Source: Tenodera sinensis
Taxonomy: Eukaryota; Arthropoda; Insecta; Mantodea; Mantidae
DNA: 64,000 nucleotides
Direction: 5' to 3'
Assembly (NCBI GenBank): GCA_030765045.1
Contig: CM060963.1
Span: 67,851,117 to 67,915,116, forward strand
Part shown: positions 35,511 to 47,459 of the stretch, piece after piece
Numbering within the stretch: position 1 is the stretch's first letter
Layout: every line of letters begins with the position of its first letter
Notes under the pieces: model-generated
Seen by the model: only the letters and a program-made list of their open reading frames with translations
Told to the model about the DNA's origin: nothing
The model's database searches: none
Translations under genes and position numbers: made by a program

Positions 35511-36785
35511 GCAGAATTAGAGGAATATACTATATATGTTTGTATATAGTGATCTGTAATTATGATCATTTATGAGAAAAATCTTTGATCAAATAAATTA
35601 CTCTTGTTATAATTGACTAATGATCAGAAACTAAAGATAAACCTATTTATGTATATGATTTACATGGATGCGATAATACACATTATGGCAATAAAGCCAT
35701 AGTGCACCAATTCCTTTTGTATTCCTGTGATCAGCAATAGGTTAGTAAAGATAAACTAACTTATAATTTGAGCTGTAGGGAAATCATTACTTTGTATGTA
35801 CATATACAGTGTGTATGTGTATATGTATATGTATATATGTTTTTGTTTCTTGGTAAATATATATCCTTTTTCCTTCTATGCAGCAACAAGTATTGATGTT
35901 GCTATTCTGTTTACTTTTTCTTATAAAGTTTTGCCTTGCTATGTATTAAATACCATTCAAGCCTTAATTTGCATTCCTTGAAAATCTTCTCAAATGTACA
36001 CATATATTTCGATAACCTGAGCGCTCATCCAATTTTCCCCTAGATTTTAATCCCTTCAAAGGTATGCCCTGCTCTAGCCGATAAGGCATACCTACCAATC
36101 ATAAACTGAATGCATCACTACGTCTTTCTATTTTAGCCAATACGGTCGAAAGCGTAAACATGCATTTTGTCCAGCTTTAACTATGTGCCCATATCTCGAC
36201 GGATCTTTTAGAAGATATCTTAAGGATTGGTGTGTGGTGAACATCCAGCCTTCTACTTATACGTTTCATCCCTACACAATTCCATTTTGCTTCCTACGTG
36301 TCCATGGCAGCTACGAGGGCATAGGAACAAGAAAAGTTACATACAAAGTTCATAAGTACTAATGTTTTTGTTTGCAAAATTTCGAATAATAAATATATTT
36401 TATAAGGAATACAAATGTTTCGTATTTATACATGTAATATTATAGACAGTTCCGATCGCATTATAAGACACGAATTTATCTTTTATTTAACATTTTAATA
36501 ATTTTGATCTTTAATGAACGCCGCATAAAGAACAACTTTCGATAACCTTTTCGAGTCGTTACATTGCATATGAGTTGGTTAAAAGGTAGAGAGACAAATG
36601 GGGCCGATAATGGGATGGAATGGTAAATGAAAACGGAGATAGGGAGGGAGTGGAAAAAGAGTGGAGTTTGAAGGGTGGGGGGGGGGGGGGGAGTAAAGGA
36701 ATTAAAGACGAAGGGCAAAAGTTTGGTAAATACAAAATTTGAAACCCTCACAGCGATTTTTTGTAGTGTTTAACACCCGCTTTTA
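35511..36785. other. unassigned DNA
   Basis: No recognised coding sequence. A 14-base G run lies near 36680, and (TATG)n-like stretches near 35800-35840. Confidence 0.4.
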
Positions 36786-36915
36786 CTACATACGGCACCG
36801 CAGGTGGTGACACTGATGTTACATAGAATGAAGATGGAACACCGGTGGAATGAAAGGGCGGGGCAAACCGAAGAACCCGGAGGAAACCCGCCCCATCACC
36901 GCTTCGTCCATCACT
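36786..36915 (+). mobile_element. SINE core fragment
   Basis: Contains GGGCAAACCGAAGAACCCGG, AGGAAACCCG and CACCGCTTCGTCCATCA, a block that also occurs at 39.73-39.83 kb as GCAAAACCGCAGACCCC..CACCGCTTTGTC. A head and tail were not identified. Confidence 0.45.
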
Positions 36916-37809
36916 CACGGCGATAATTATTAATTAAATGACCATTTATTTATTATTCGTTTCTCAATTATGGCGATGGGTTTTGAAATGAGCGATAGCT
37001 CGAACAATTTTTTAGACATCACACAGCTGCTAACCCCAGAATCTTTAATTAACTTCGTAAACAGCTAGAAATCTGTTATGAAATAAAACTACAATAGCTA
37101 GGTACAAGAATGTGGAATTCTTAAACTATTGCGCTAAGAAAAAATCTATTTCAAATAAATGCACGACGGTATGCACTGAAACACAATGTAAATAGCTTCA
37201 ATACCTCTCTTTATCACGTGCGCAGTTCATTTAATACATAAGTTCTAAAAGTTATTTCATTCGTTTGTTTCAACAGTTAGTCTCTCCACCTGGCAACTTC
37301 GGAAACTACTCGATTGTAGAATAAAAACAAATTATTCATTAGGGATTCTCTTAAATACTTTAATTCAATAATGTAAATAACGTGGAGGTACTCCAATATT
37401 GGCAGAGGTAATAACGTTGGTGAATATTCAACATTTTAAACATTTCGTTACATTTCTTCCTCCGCTTACATACTTAGTTTGAACGTTCCCAGGGTGAACA
37501 GTGTAAACAACTGATTTCTGGCGTTTCCAGAGGAAGAAGTTGAATCTTTTTGGCTTGTTACACGTGGAGCCAATTTTATCAAAACTCTGCACTATTTCTA
37601 CCACACGGAGATTACGTAGGCTTTTCGCTGGAAGTTTCTAGTTGAAAACGCTCCCAGTTTCAGGAACACAGGTATTTTTAACCACATAAATACAGACGAT
37701 TTCTGCTCTCTTGAGGGGCATACCCATGTATAAGTAATTTAATGCCAAAGCACAACTACTAAATATAATGTTCAATAGTACTTGTAGTGCTATCTTCACA
37801 TCTAATAGA
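36916..37809. other. unassigned DNA
   Basis: No gene, element end or RNA-like structure was recognised. Confidence 0.4.
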
Positions 37810-38368
37810 AACTTGGTGTTATATTCACATGACTTTCTCCACGCCATTGTTTATTAGTGGGTATAGAAATCATACTTAAACTATTTTCCCACTTCATTTT
37901 AATTCAGATGAAATGCCTAGAAAAATAGGTGCATTACATATTAGTTATAAATAACAAGAGAATAACAACAGTCAAGTGCTTAATGTTGGTTTTAAAATTG
38001 CATACTGTAAGGTCTATATTTAACTACCATATTTCTGTGTTATAGAATGTGGTAAAAGATTTGATCATATGATCTGATCAAATTTAAAGACGTTTTCTAT
38101 ATTACACCATGTCAGACCTTTTGCCACATGTTATCGCAGCATGCGAATTGTGCATTGTACAGAATTTCATGTGACCCTTAAGGAAATACGCGTTTGATAG
38201 AAGCCAGTATACCTGTCTGTTCCAATTATATGCTGCCTTTAACATCTAAGGTCATATCAGCGGCCTATTACCTTTGGAGCAATTGTTCAATACCGATTAT
38301 CTTCACTCGCTTGCAGCGGTGTTAATATTTGGGTTTGAATTTCTCTTTTGCTATATTAAATTAATATA

Positions 38369-38425
<57 letters not shown>

Positions 38426-39125
38426 TTACACACACTCACATGCACTCCTACACACACGCACACACAGTCATTCACTCACACACGTACACGCACTCCTACA
38501 CACTCGCGCGCGCGCACGCACACACACACATACACTCACATACTCTAGAGAGAATAGGGATATTCTGGCTAATGAAAAATGTCTAATCTCAACCAGAAAT
38601 CGAGCCGAGGATCTCTGGATTTGAAGGTTAGCTTTCTCACCACTGGGCAAAGAGGCGGTCTACCATTTTGTTTTCTATCAGTCACAGATATGATCGAAGA
38701 TACTATACTAACACTGCAAAAGGTTTTGTTATATGTATGTGAACACATTTCTATAACACTGATGCTATAAAAAATACTGGAAGTGAGTTGTGTTTTAAAA
38801 AATTCCACAGCTTTAGTATGGCCTATGCTTGCGTCTATCGCTTAATGTTTATAAGTTATACAAGATTAGGTATACAAAATGCATTGAGAATGAAGGCTCT
38901 ACAGGCCACTTCCAGAAAACTTAAGTTATCAATTTTATATACCATGTAAAATTTTTAAATATGTGGTATTTTAGTCAAAATATTTAGAGCCACTTTTAGA
39001 AGTTAACATTCTTTGAAAAATATCCCATCTAAATGTGATTTCAGGATGACGAACATTCTGGGTTTTACATCCTTAGAAGGTATTTAATCGAAATAACGAG
39101 TTTGGTGTTCATGTAATTTACCCAA
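37810..39125 (+). repeat. Rep-A copy H, strongly degraded
   Basis: Scattered landmarks: GTGTTATATTCACATGACTTT (37816), a CA array at the usual place (38371-38423), GAAGGCTCTACAGGCCACTT, ATGTGGTATTTTAGTCAAAA, TAGAGCCACTTTTAGAAG (38986) and ACATCCTTAGAAGGTATTTA. Segments between them are unrelated, so more than one copy may be merged here. Confidence 0.4.
38371..38540. repeat. (CA)n array with CACTC and CGCG variants
   Basis: About 26 pure CA units, then CACACTCACATGCACTC-type units and a short (CG)n. Confidence 0.95.
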
Positions 39126-39339
39126 AATGAGCTTGCTAGAGAAAGTAGAAAGAAGTGAGGTGGTCAAGAAACGACAGAAAACAAAAGCGGTGAAATAAAT
39201 AAAACAAAACGAATGAAGCCATAAAAAGTACGTAGTTTATCAACTTTAAGATGAGGGATCATTAAAAATCTGGCTACAAGCTGTGCACTTACTTTTCCGA
39301 AAATTTCGAGTTTTCTACTTCAATAGATTTCTTATTTAG

Positions 39340-39390
39340 CATAAATGTGTGTGTGCGTGTGCGTGTGCGTATGCGTGTGCGTGTGTGTGA
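39340..39390. repeat. (TG)n with GTGTGCGTGTGCG variant
   Basis: Short imperfect TG array of about 45 bp with CG substitutions. Confidence 0.85.
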
Positions 39391-39589
39391 TATGGGTAAT
39401 ACACATCCCAGTATAATTCACATATCAGATGACTAACCAGGAATAGATTAAGAACATGTTATTTTTCATTATTGTTCAAACATAGCATACCTGAAATTAA
39501 CGTAAATAAACCGCGGCGGTTATAAACTTGCAAGTTCAACGGAGTATTTGCATCTTCTTTTGTTGTTTAGCTCGTATGTAGGACTTACA

Positions 39590-39910
39590 CTACTGGGCGC
39601 CTGGGATCAGATACCTACCAAGGAGCAGACAAACTCTGAACCAGAGAGTGTAGCAACGATGGGTAATCAGCCCAAAATCTGGCATGAGAGTGAGGAAGAT
39701 GATATGAAATAACTGATTGAAAAGGAAAGGTGATGACTGATGACGGAGCAGTTGAACGAAAGGCAAGCAAAACCGCAGACCCCTGAGAACAACCCCCCAG
39801 ACACCGCTTTGTCTACCATAAAATTGCCACATACTGTCCTCTGGTATCCAATGTTGGCCGCCTTGAGAGGCAAATAGTCTATACACTCAGCCATGGCACT
39901 GCCGGATGGT
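39590..39910 (-). mobile_element. SINE-like element sharing the 36.8 kb core
   Basis: The core AGGCAAGCAAAACCGCAGAC, CCCTGAGAACAACCCCCCAG and CACCGCTTTGTCTACCA matches the 36.84 kb fragment. The surroundings show no coding support; the 98- and 83-codon minus frames are translations of repeat. Orientation is tentative. Confidence 0.45.
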
Positions 39911-41104
39911 ATCTTCAAATAGTAAAAAAATATCTGCTGTAGATTTCGGCTATTGATAATTTTTATTCAAATTAAATGTATGTAAACATTTACTTGGAAA
40001 GCTATGAAATGATTTACAACATTGCTCAAATAATGCATAGGACTTACGCTACCACTATGTGAAACTATATAAGTAATATATAATATAAGCATATGCCTAA
40101 AATTTAAGAGCACGTGACTTAGACATTTTCAGATAACTCTGGCTGCGGGCCAGAATAATTGGTATGCAAGTTCAAGCTACAGCAAAAAGCATAGAGTGAC
40201 TTCAAAAGTCATTCTATCAGCCAAATTCAGTGGTAGAAAATCCTAATTCTTAATATGCAGAAAGAGTGAATGACTTTATAGTTTGTTCTCTAGAGTTATT
40301 TCTGATTTTTTATTCTTTTCATTTTACTTTTTAAAAAACCGATGTTTCAGCTTTTCATTTGTGCTGTTTGCTAAATTACTCTTTATACGTTTATACATAT
40401 TATTTGTCATAATATTACCATATTTTACATGAAATTTTAACTAATATATGAACTAAACTAAACATTTGTGGAACCACAAAAACCGGAATGTTAAAGAGAA
40501 ACATCTGTAAATTTTTCCCATAAAATCAACAGCAATTTTCACCAAATTTTAAGGTGTCATACGAAATATTTCTCTATTAAATGCATATAATATAGTTTTT
40601 AAAACTTTTCTGAAAAATTGCTGCAGTTTTAAAGCACTCAAACTAAGAAAATGACAATTTTCGAAAGACATTAAATTTGACATCTGGAATTCTTTCCACG
40701 TTCAACATATTGTTTTCTATGGTTTCCATTAATAAGACTGACAAAATATTATGAAGTGAAAAAGTGAATATCAGTAGATTTCTTGCCCCTCTTACAAATG
40801 CAACAAGTCAGGAAGAAAAAATGTAGGATCAATGTAATTTCAGAAAAAACCGAAGAAATTCATAGTAACAATTCCCTAATGAAAATAGTACAGACATCAC
40901 TCAATAAATTAAGAAGCTATAAATGTTATTCAATTTATTTTTATTCAACTAAGCCTTTTAAATAAAACTTTTCACACCTGCCCCAAAAACGTTGTAATTT
41001 TAAGTTCGTGGGATTAATCCAATTTAAATACAAGAAAGGGTGAAATGAGGCTATATTAAGTAAGTAACAGTTACGATAATTGATTAAATAATTGTATCAA
41101 CTCT
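39911..41104. other. unassigned AT-rich DNA
   Basis: No recognisable gene or element end was found. Confidence 0.45.
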
Positions 41105-41840
41105 TAGAACAGCACATCTAAAAATCGAAACTCTCATAACTAGCTACTCACTTTTCAACAAACCATTCTTATAAACTGTTGTCTTCTACATTAATAAATT
41201 GTAGTATAAAAGTGCGCGAAGGTGTAGCTACTGCTGATTCGTTTCAAAACCAGTCGCTATGTAATGGATTTAAATTCAGTTATTTGCTTGAATACGTAAA
41301 AAATAAAAGAAACAAACAAAAACCAAGGAACAGCTATTTGAATTTGGCAAAAATATAAAGTATTACAAAATTCAGATCTATAACAAAAATATTACACAAA
41401 TGCCAAACGCTATGAAACTTATTTAAATAAACGGTGTGGTTTAACCAGATCGTTTAGAATGAAGAGTTCGCAGGTCATTTTAAAAAATGCAAGATATAAA
41501 TTATACTCTCATGAAACTATCTTAAGCATACGCTTTGATCAAAACCGTTAGACGAATTGTAAGAAAATTCAAAGGCATGAATATGTTTCCATTTAAAGAA
41601 TAGTTCTAAGTGCGGGATTTTTTGGAAACTCTTTGTATTGCACTCCTGGAAAACGTTGAAATTCAAATTCAAGTTCGGTATTTAACAATATTTTCGTTTC
41701 TGACATGCCCGCACAGGCTTTTGTCTAAAAATTGTTCTTTAATTTATGGATCATCAAAACGTGTATTTCCGTTGCTATTTCGGCATGAGTTTTTGGGTGG
41801 AATGCATTACTTTCTCTACTTAAGTAGTAGGGACTTGCTA
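41105..41840 (+). repeat. Rep-A copy I, diverged
   Basis: Landmarks: AACAAACCATTCTTATAAAC, CAAAACCGTTAGACGAATTG, TTTGTATTGCACTCCTGGAA, TTTTTGGGTGGAATGCATTA, ending at CTTTCTCTACTTAAGTAGTA. The 92-codon frame at 41610-41888 lies within it and is not a gene. Confidence 0.65.
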
Positions 41841-43004
41841 TTTAATGAGGATAGTTTGTGTTCAAAGGCTTTGAAAGCGACTGACTGACTTTGTTTACGT
41901 GCTGTGAGGTCGTTTTGACCTGGCCACATTACAAGGGCGTATACCCACCTAGTGTAACAGCACTCGCGTAGTAACCTACATACATACGCACACAGCGCAA
42001 GTGTACTTGCCTAAACGCTACTCCCTTTTGTTCACTTTGTTTTCTTTTATTTGAAATAAAAGATTCATTTTATATGTTAACATTTTCTTCCCTTCAAAGC
42101 GCAGGAATTTTATGATGTGCTATTTTAAGAATATTTTAAATCCGCACAGTTTTGATTCTTTTGATCAGATATTATTTAACAGATTTAAGAGGTATATAAC
42201 TGATATTTAGTTGCTCTAGGCATTTGGAATAAAAGCACTTCAACATAGAATAATTATGGAAAGATTCATTCAGATGACCGTTGCAGGGCACAGACATAAT
42301 CTAAAAACTTAATAATAATACACCGTTAAAATTCTGAAGCGTTACACTGTTCACCTTAAATGTTTGACAAATGTTTTAATGACACAATTCACTGAAGGTA
42401 CAATTTTTGCAGCAGAGTCTGAAAGCATAGACAAATCTTTAAAAAGCGAGCCCCTAAATTCCATAGGTATTATTTGCACGACCACTAGAAACAAAATGGT
42501 GACCATGCACTTAAACTATGAAGTAATGGAAAATTCATACTAATAATTACGACGAATATCTGGAAAATAGTTAACGATACGAAACATTTAACATAAATTG
42601 TGTGTTTTAATTAGAGTTTCTATCCATCGTTAATGCTTACCAGTTATAGAATGAGGGCGATATCAGAAGCTATTTGTAGAAAATCCAAGATGTACATTTT
42701 ATTAGATATGCACGTGTCTTCAAATAGAATTTAAGTGAATAAAAGTCACTATTGTTTTTCTACGTGAGGAGAAATTTATGTGAGATAATTGTCTTGCAAG
42801 TTCTCGGCCAAGTACACAGAATTGGTAACCTATTAGCAATTCTATTTATTCGACTTAACCCCTTGCTACCCTCTACTGCTATCCATACACACAACGCCTA
42901 TTTTTCTAAAATTACCGTTCTGGTTAATGAAACGTCTTTCAGTGTAAACTCTACATCAATTTCGGGTAGAACACAGCACTTCTAAATTAAGGAGTAAATA
43001 ATGG
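41841..43004. other. unassigned DNA
   Basis: No gene was recognised; the 77-codon frame at 42752-42985 lacks motifs. Confidence 0.4.
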
Positions 43005-43665
43005 AGAAATATCTGATGTGTTAGACTAGCATGACTTTAACCATTCTTCACCCAATTGTACCTACAAGAGCTTATTATTCTATTTATCTCGTACTTCATG
43101 ATACTCGAGATAAGCATTCATTTTATTACATTATTTCTTTGTAGGTACACTGCAAGTAAGAATACAATAGCCTTAAACGACGGTGAAATCCTTTAAAATT
43201 GGTCCTATATGATGGCAGTTAAATTCCGTTCTCGTTACGTGAACAGACAAATAGTGGTTTCGCCATTTGAAAGAAAAAAGCTAAGAAAATAAGAATATCT
43301 CGGAAATTATTAATATTACAAACATTTGTATGTGGTAAAAGTTGAGTGATTTAATGAGATTTGCATATTTTAGTAGTAATATTCTCTTACAGTTTAAAAA
43401 TCATTTAGGCCTAAACATATGGTATTTTATTAAAACTTGCTGTTCATTTTTGAAAAAAATAATAAAAGAGCGAATGGGGGCGACTGGGTACCCTTGAAGG
43501 TCTTCTTGTCGCATCCTTGGAGGATGCCGAACTTAAATACAAAATTTGGCATTTAACTTTTCGTTTGTAAGCTATGCCGAAAATGCACATATACTTGTTT
43601 TAAGTCCAGGGACTTCAAATGGTATCTAGCAATACTTTCTCTGTTTAACAGTAGGCAATTAGTAA
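43005..43665 (+). repeat. Rep-A copy J, diverged
   Basis: Starts ATCTGATGTGTTAGACTAGC and keeps CTCGAGATAAGCATTC, TTTCTTTGTAGGTACACTGC, AAACGACGGTGAAATCCTTT, AATTCCGTTCTCGTTA and CGCATCCTTGGAGGATGC. It has no CA expansion. Confidence 0.65.
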
Positions 43666-45290
43666 AGAAAGAAAAAAGGCGAATATCCTTAACGCTGAGA
43701 TGACTTACTGAGTCATAAACGAAGTTAAAATTTCGCTGTGAAAGTAACCCTTTCTTCCTATTAACGTAATATATACTCTATACGAAAACATTGGTTGTTT
43801 TGGATTAAAATTCCATATCGGAAGCTACGTTGTGCATTTATTTACACGAATTTTGCTCGGTAATGCAAGCATCTAAATCCTATGTTTTTTCCTTTCTTTT
43901 TTAATTCTCAGAATCGTAGGTTTGAAGGTACTACCATAAATATAACGTTATTATGTAGTAGTTTAAAGATGTCAGCACTGCAATACTGCAAATGTATACA
44001 GTCATATATGCTTTCAGTCACAAGTCGTAATAGAGAAACTTCCAAATTAATCACGTAAGAACTTTACAAGACGGTACAATAAGACTTTAACTGTAAGAAA
44101 TCTAATGTTTAAATAACCTCAGGGTTCTTTTCTTAACAAAAACAAATGGTTAATTTAGAGTGCTCGTTCAAACCTAAAATAATTGACGTAGCATTAAGAA
44201 ATAGCCGAGAAATAATTTTCTGAGGGTATGAAGCCATACATACTGCAATATTTTCGACATTTTTTGGTGTTTATTTACGAATTTATATGAAGAAATTCTA
44301 TGAATGGATATCCAGGAACCGAAGATGTAGTTTTAAATATGTACAAAGAAACATCATATCATATTACTATTCGATGTCAATTTTTACATGGTATATTTAA
44401 CCTATTTCACAGTAAAATGGTTGTTACATGAAACAATGTTATATCTATTTACTCACTTTGCATTCAAGTTTACTATCTTAGTAAACAAACGCTCGAATGA
44501 GAAAAAGGTTTCACGATCTGTAACGTAACTTCTTTTCGCCATTTGAACAGCAAAGTAATCGTGATATTACTCCGGATCTGCGGAAAAATCACTAACACCC
44601 ATTGTTAAATCTGCTACGCAATTCACAAACAATTAGCGCCTCACTTCAGTGGCTAATCAATCCTCTATTTGAAGCTATGGAAGTATAAAGGTTAAAGTTC
44701 TACTTACAGAGTTCACGAAACCACACCTTAAAACGTTTACCTTCAGTTGACACCTAATATGGGATGTACCATTGTTGTCACAGGGACCAGCATTGGGGAA
44801 CGAAATTCACTTTAAAATTCTGCGCAAAGATTATCCAGAAAACAAAAACTATCGACTCTGTTTTCCGGGAAGTGTATTGTTTAATATTGCCCTCTTTTAC
44901 GACGTAAATAAGGTAAAATGCCAAAGCGAATGTAGGCTAGTATACGCAGATAATTACAGATTCTTCTGTCCCACTTTTCTAAAGTCTAACTAGGACTGTA
45001 ACTAACCTTAGCGTTTGAAATGGTTTTATCCAAAACAGAAGGCTTATCGGTCATAAATTAATAAACGTAAATAAAATTTGCTCACGAAACACTGTGAAGT
45101 ACGAAGTAAATGCACACATTTCCATCAGGTTGTTCACTTTAAATCAGCTCTCCATATTAAAACTAAACATACTGCGAAATACGCAGTTTGCACCACAAGT
45201 TGCAGGAAAAGATGTCAAACTGGAGACCTCCACAGCAGTAGACAAACACTTCACATAGAGAAAACGTTGCACTGGTGAGGCGAGAAATGA
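43666..45290. other. unassigned DNA
   Basis: No defended exon or element was found. The frame at 44772-44993 has no recognisable domain. Confidence 0.4.
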
Positions 45291-45306
45291 TGGAACATGT
45301 TCCTAC

Positions 45307-45459
45307 CTTTGGCGTGGAAGATGAACGCAGTTGATGGACGACGGAAGAACACGCTCCCTCGACGGCGTCGTGGTAGCTACAAGCAGCAGCAGCAGCGGCG
45401 GCGATGAAGACGACGGCGGTGGCAGCAGCGACGTGAGTCAGCGTCACTACTGCTACCAT
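45307..45459 (-). CDS. candidate first coding exon with signal-peptide-like start
   Basis: From ATG at 45459 the frame reads MVAVVTLTHVAAATAVVF then IAAAAAAAC, a hydrophobic run ending in an Ala-rich segment like a signal peptide h-region, then SYHDAVEGACSSVVHQLR and SSSTPK. After K51 comes AAAG|GTAGGA, a good splice donor at 45306 (phase 0). The gene would continue toward lower coordinates, where no matching downstream exon was recognised. The poly-Ala run is encoded by GCC/GCT repeats, so a chance frame in a GCN-rich repeat is the main alternative. The protein family is not recognised. Confidence 0.3.
45334..45432 (+). CDS. alternative plus-strand exon candidate in the same island
   Basis: From ATG at 45334 the frame reads MDDGRTRSLDGVVVATSSSS then SGGDEDDGGGSSD, an acidic low-complexity peptide, and meets GAC|GTGAGT, a strong donor, at 45433. 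It overlaps the minus-strand candidate; at most one is likely real. No domain is recognised. Confidence 0.22.
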
Positions 45460-45560
45460 AGCAACGGGGCCACTGGCAGGCGCTCTAACACACTACTCTG
45501 CCACGCCCACCAAAACACTTCCCTATATCCAATTAATTGCCACGAGATTTAAATCTGCTG

Positions 45561-46193
45561 TCGTCTGCGGCAAGATGGTACAGCGCTTCTCCCTTTACCA
45601 AAATTAAAGAATGCGTGCGAGTGCCTATTCATTAAAAATCCTCTTGTGAGTTTTCCTCCCTAAACAAAATTTAAATGTAAGGTCAATGAACACGCGGCTG
45701 AGATTCTGTAAAGATTGCGCGCTTAAAAATAGCACCGTAAAAGAGAAATCGAGAATTTACTGGCACACTGTTCTTTGGTCGCTCTGTTCTGTTAAAGAGA
45801 AAATATAGGACACTTTAAAACATGCAATTTAAAGACGAACAAGACAAGTTAAAATAAAAGTATTTCAATAAGTAAATACTTTCTTTTAATACCATTGTTT
45901 CAAACAGCAGTATTTTAAAAAAAATTTATATTATTTCTTAACTTAGATCTACCGATAAACCCATTAAACCATAGAAAAGCATTGTTTCTTTCCTTAACCT
46001 ACCAAAAACATAAATATACACAATTATCTTACTATTAATGGCACATTTTTAGAACATTACAATTATAGTAAGATTACGAAGCACCTTGCACCATTTCAGA
46101 TTAAATTTTCAGATGATCTTGCTTGATAGTAACAAGAAAAAGACAGGTAAAGATTTAATTTGTTCAAACTTAGGTTCAAAATGTTACCACCTA

Positions 46194-46249
<56 letters not shown>

Positions 46250-46966
46250 CTTGCTTTGCTGAAATCGTTTTACATGATGTAGAAATAATTATTTGTACTA
46301 ATAATCAACGAAATATTGTATTTCCTTATAAAGCAGATATCTTCCAGTAAGAGAACCTTAGTTTATTTATAATAATTGTATAATTTTAATTTCTGTACAA
46401 TGTCACAAGTTGAGTTGAGGAATAAACATATATATTTTTACACAATATTGTAGCATGAAAGGTAGAACCACTTTAAAAAGTTGAGAAAGTAATATTCATA
46501 ATACCCTAAGGTATGAAACTCTTCCATCAGAACGTTCGATTTACCAACAATAGAAATGAACTCTTATATTTTAGCAAACATTTCCCTGAACCTCAGAAGT
46601 TTTTGTGGTTAGCATCATATTATGACAACGGTAACCAAGATAGCTATGGGGTATTTAAACAATTGTATTTTACTGCATATAATTTTCATACAATAAAGAG
46701 ATTTGCCAGTTAAACGGCTTAACTGCAGAGATGAGGCTGATACACGCTCTCTGCAATAAGAAGCCGAGGTAAGGGAGTAAATTGGCTTAGACACTTAAGA
46801 TCCGATGCATGACAGCGCTGTGAATTCACGATAGCAGGTTGCGGGAACGATAGAGTCGTGTACATGCTAAGACAAGGAGATTCTAATCCGATGGGGCGGT
46901 TTGCATTAATTAAGAAACGGTGTTCGTATACTGCAATTAATGTTACGTACTTATTTCTTTATACTC
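45561..46966. other. unassigned DNA with an AT array
   Basis: A (TA)n array lies at 46198-46245. No gene was recognised; the 66-codon frame at 46513-46713 has no motif. Confidence 0.4.
46198..46245. repeat. (TA)n microsatellite
   Basis: About 24 uninterrupted TA units. Confidence 0.95.
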
Positions 46967-46978
46967 TTAACATTTTGA

Positions 46979-47443
46979 TGTATAAACTTAGGCTTTTACG
47001 GTCTGTATCCTGACTATTAGGTGTGTTTATTTCTTTCGGACTTGTAGGCCGTGGTCCAGAAGGCATTGTAGATACCGATGTTTCACCAAGTACTGTGCTT
47101 GGCATCTTCAGGGTAAGAGGATCCGTTGTCTGAATTGGTCAGATTTCGAATGTGGAAGCAGAGAGAGAAGAATGTGGAAGTAACGACCGTTAATGACCGT
47201 TGACCCTCTTAGGTATATGGTGGGGGCGAGTGGGGTATTGTTGCACTAAGGTGGTGATTGGCTCATATCAGTTGGCAGGCCGGGTGTAGGCAAGGTATTA
47301 TTACAGCTGTTGTGTGTGTCTGAAGGTTTATGGAAGACTGGTATCCATGCTTTCTGTACTCGGGGTATAAGCGAAACCTTGGTATCTACAATGTCTTCTA
47401 GACCATGGCCTACAAGCTCGAAAGAAATAAACATACCTAATAG
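46979..47443. mobile_element. terminal-inverted-repeat element flanked by a 12-bp duplication
   Basis: Arms at 47014-47090 and 47365-47443 are inverted copies: the left reads CTATTAGGTGTGTTTATTTC and the right, reversed, CTATTAGGTATGTTTATTTC, continuing through CTTGTAGGCC[GA]TGGTC and GAAG[GA]CATTGTAGATACC. The 12-base TTAACATTTTGA occurs on both sides (46967-46978 and 47444-47455). The left arm is preceded by 35 bases that the right lacks. The centre has no transposase and the superfamily is unknown. Confidence 0.75.
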
Positions 47444-47459
47444 TTAACATTTTGAGTTA

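Larger units (their letters stand above)
45300..45560. promoter_or_regulatory. GC/CpG-rich island, candidate gene 5' end
   Basis: This is one of the most GC- and CpG-rich short stretches of the window (CGACGGCGTCGTGG, GCAGCGGCGGCGATGAAGAC). It holds open frames with good splice donors on both strands. Such islands in AT-rich insect DNA often mark first exons or 5' UTRs. Trinucleotide-rich repeats alone could also give open frames, so this is a candidate only. Confidence 0.4.

Noticed and set aside
45331..45552. Full 73-codon plus-strand frame as a complete small protein
   Set aside because: Low-complexity Ser/Gly/Asp content; only the part up to the GTGAGT donor was kept as a weak exon candidate.
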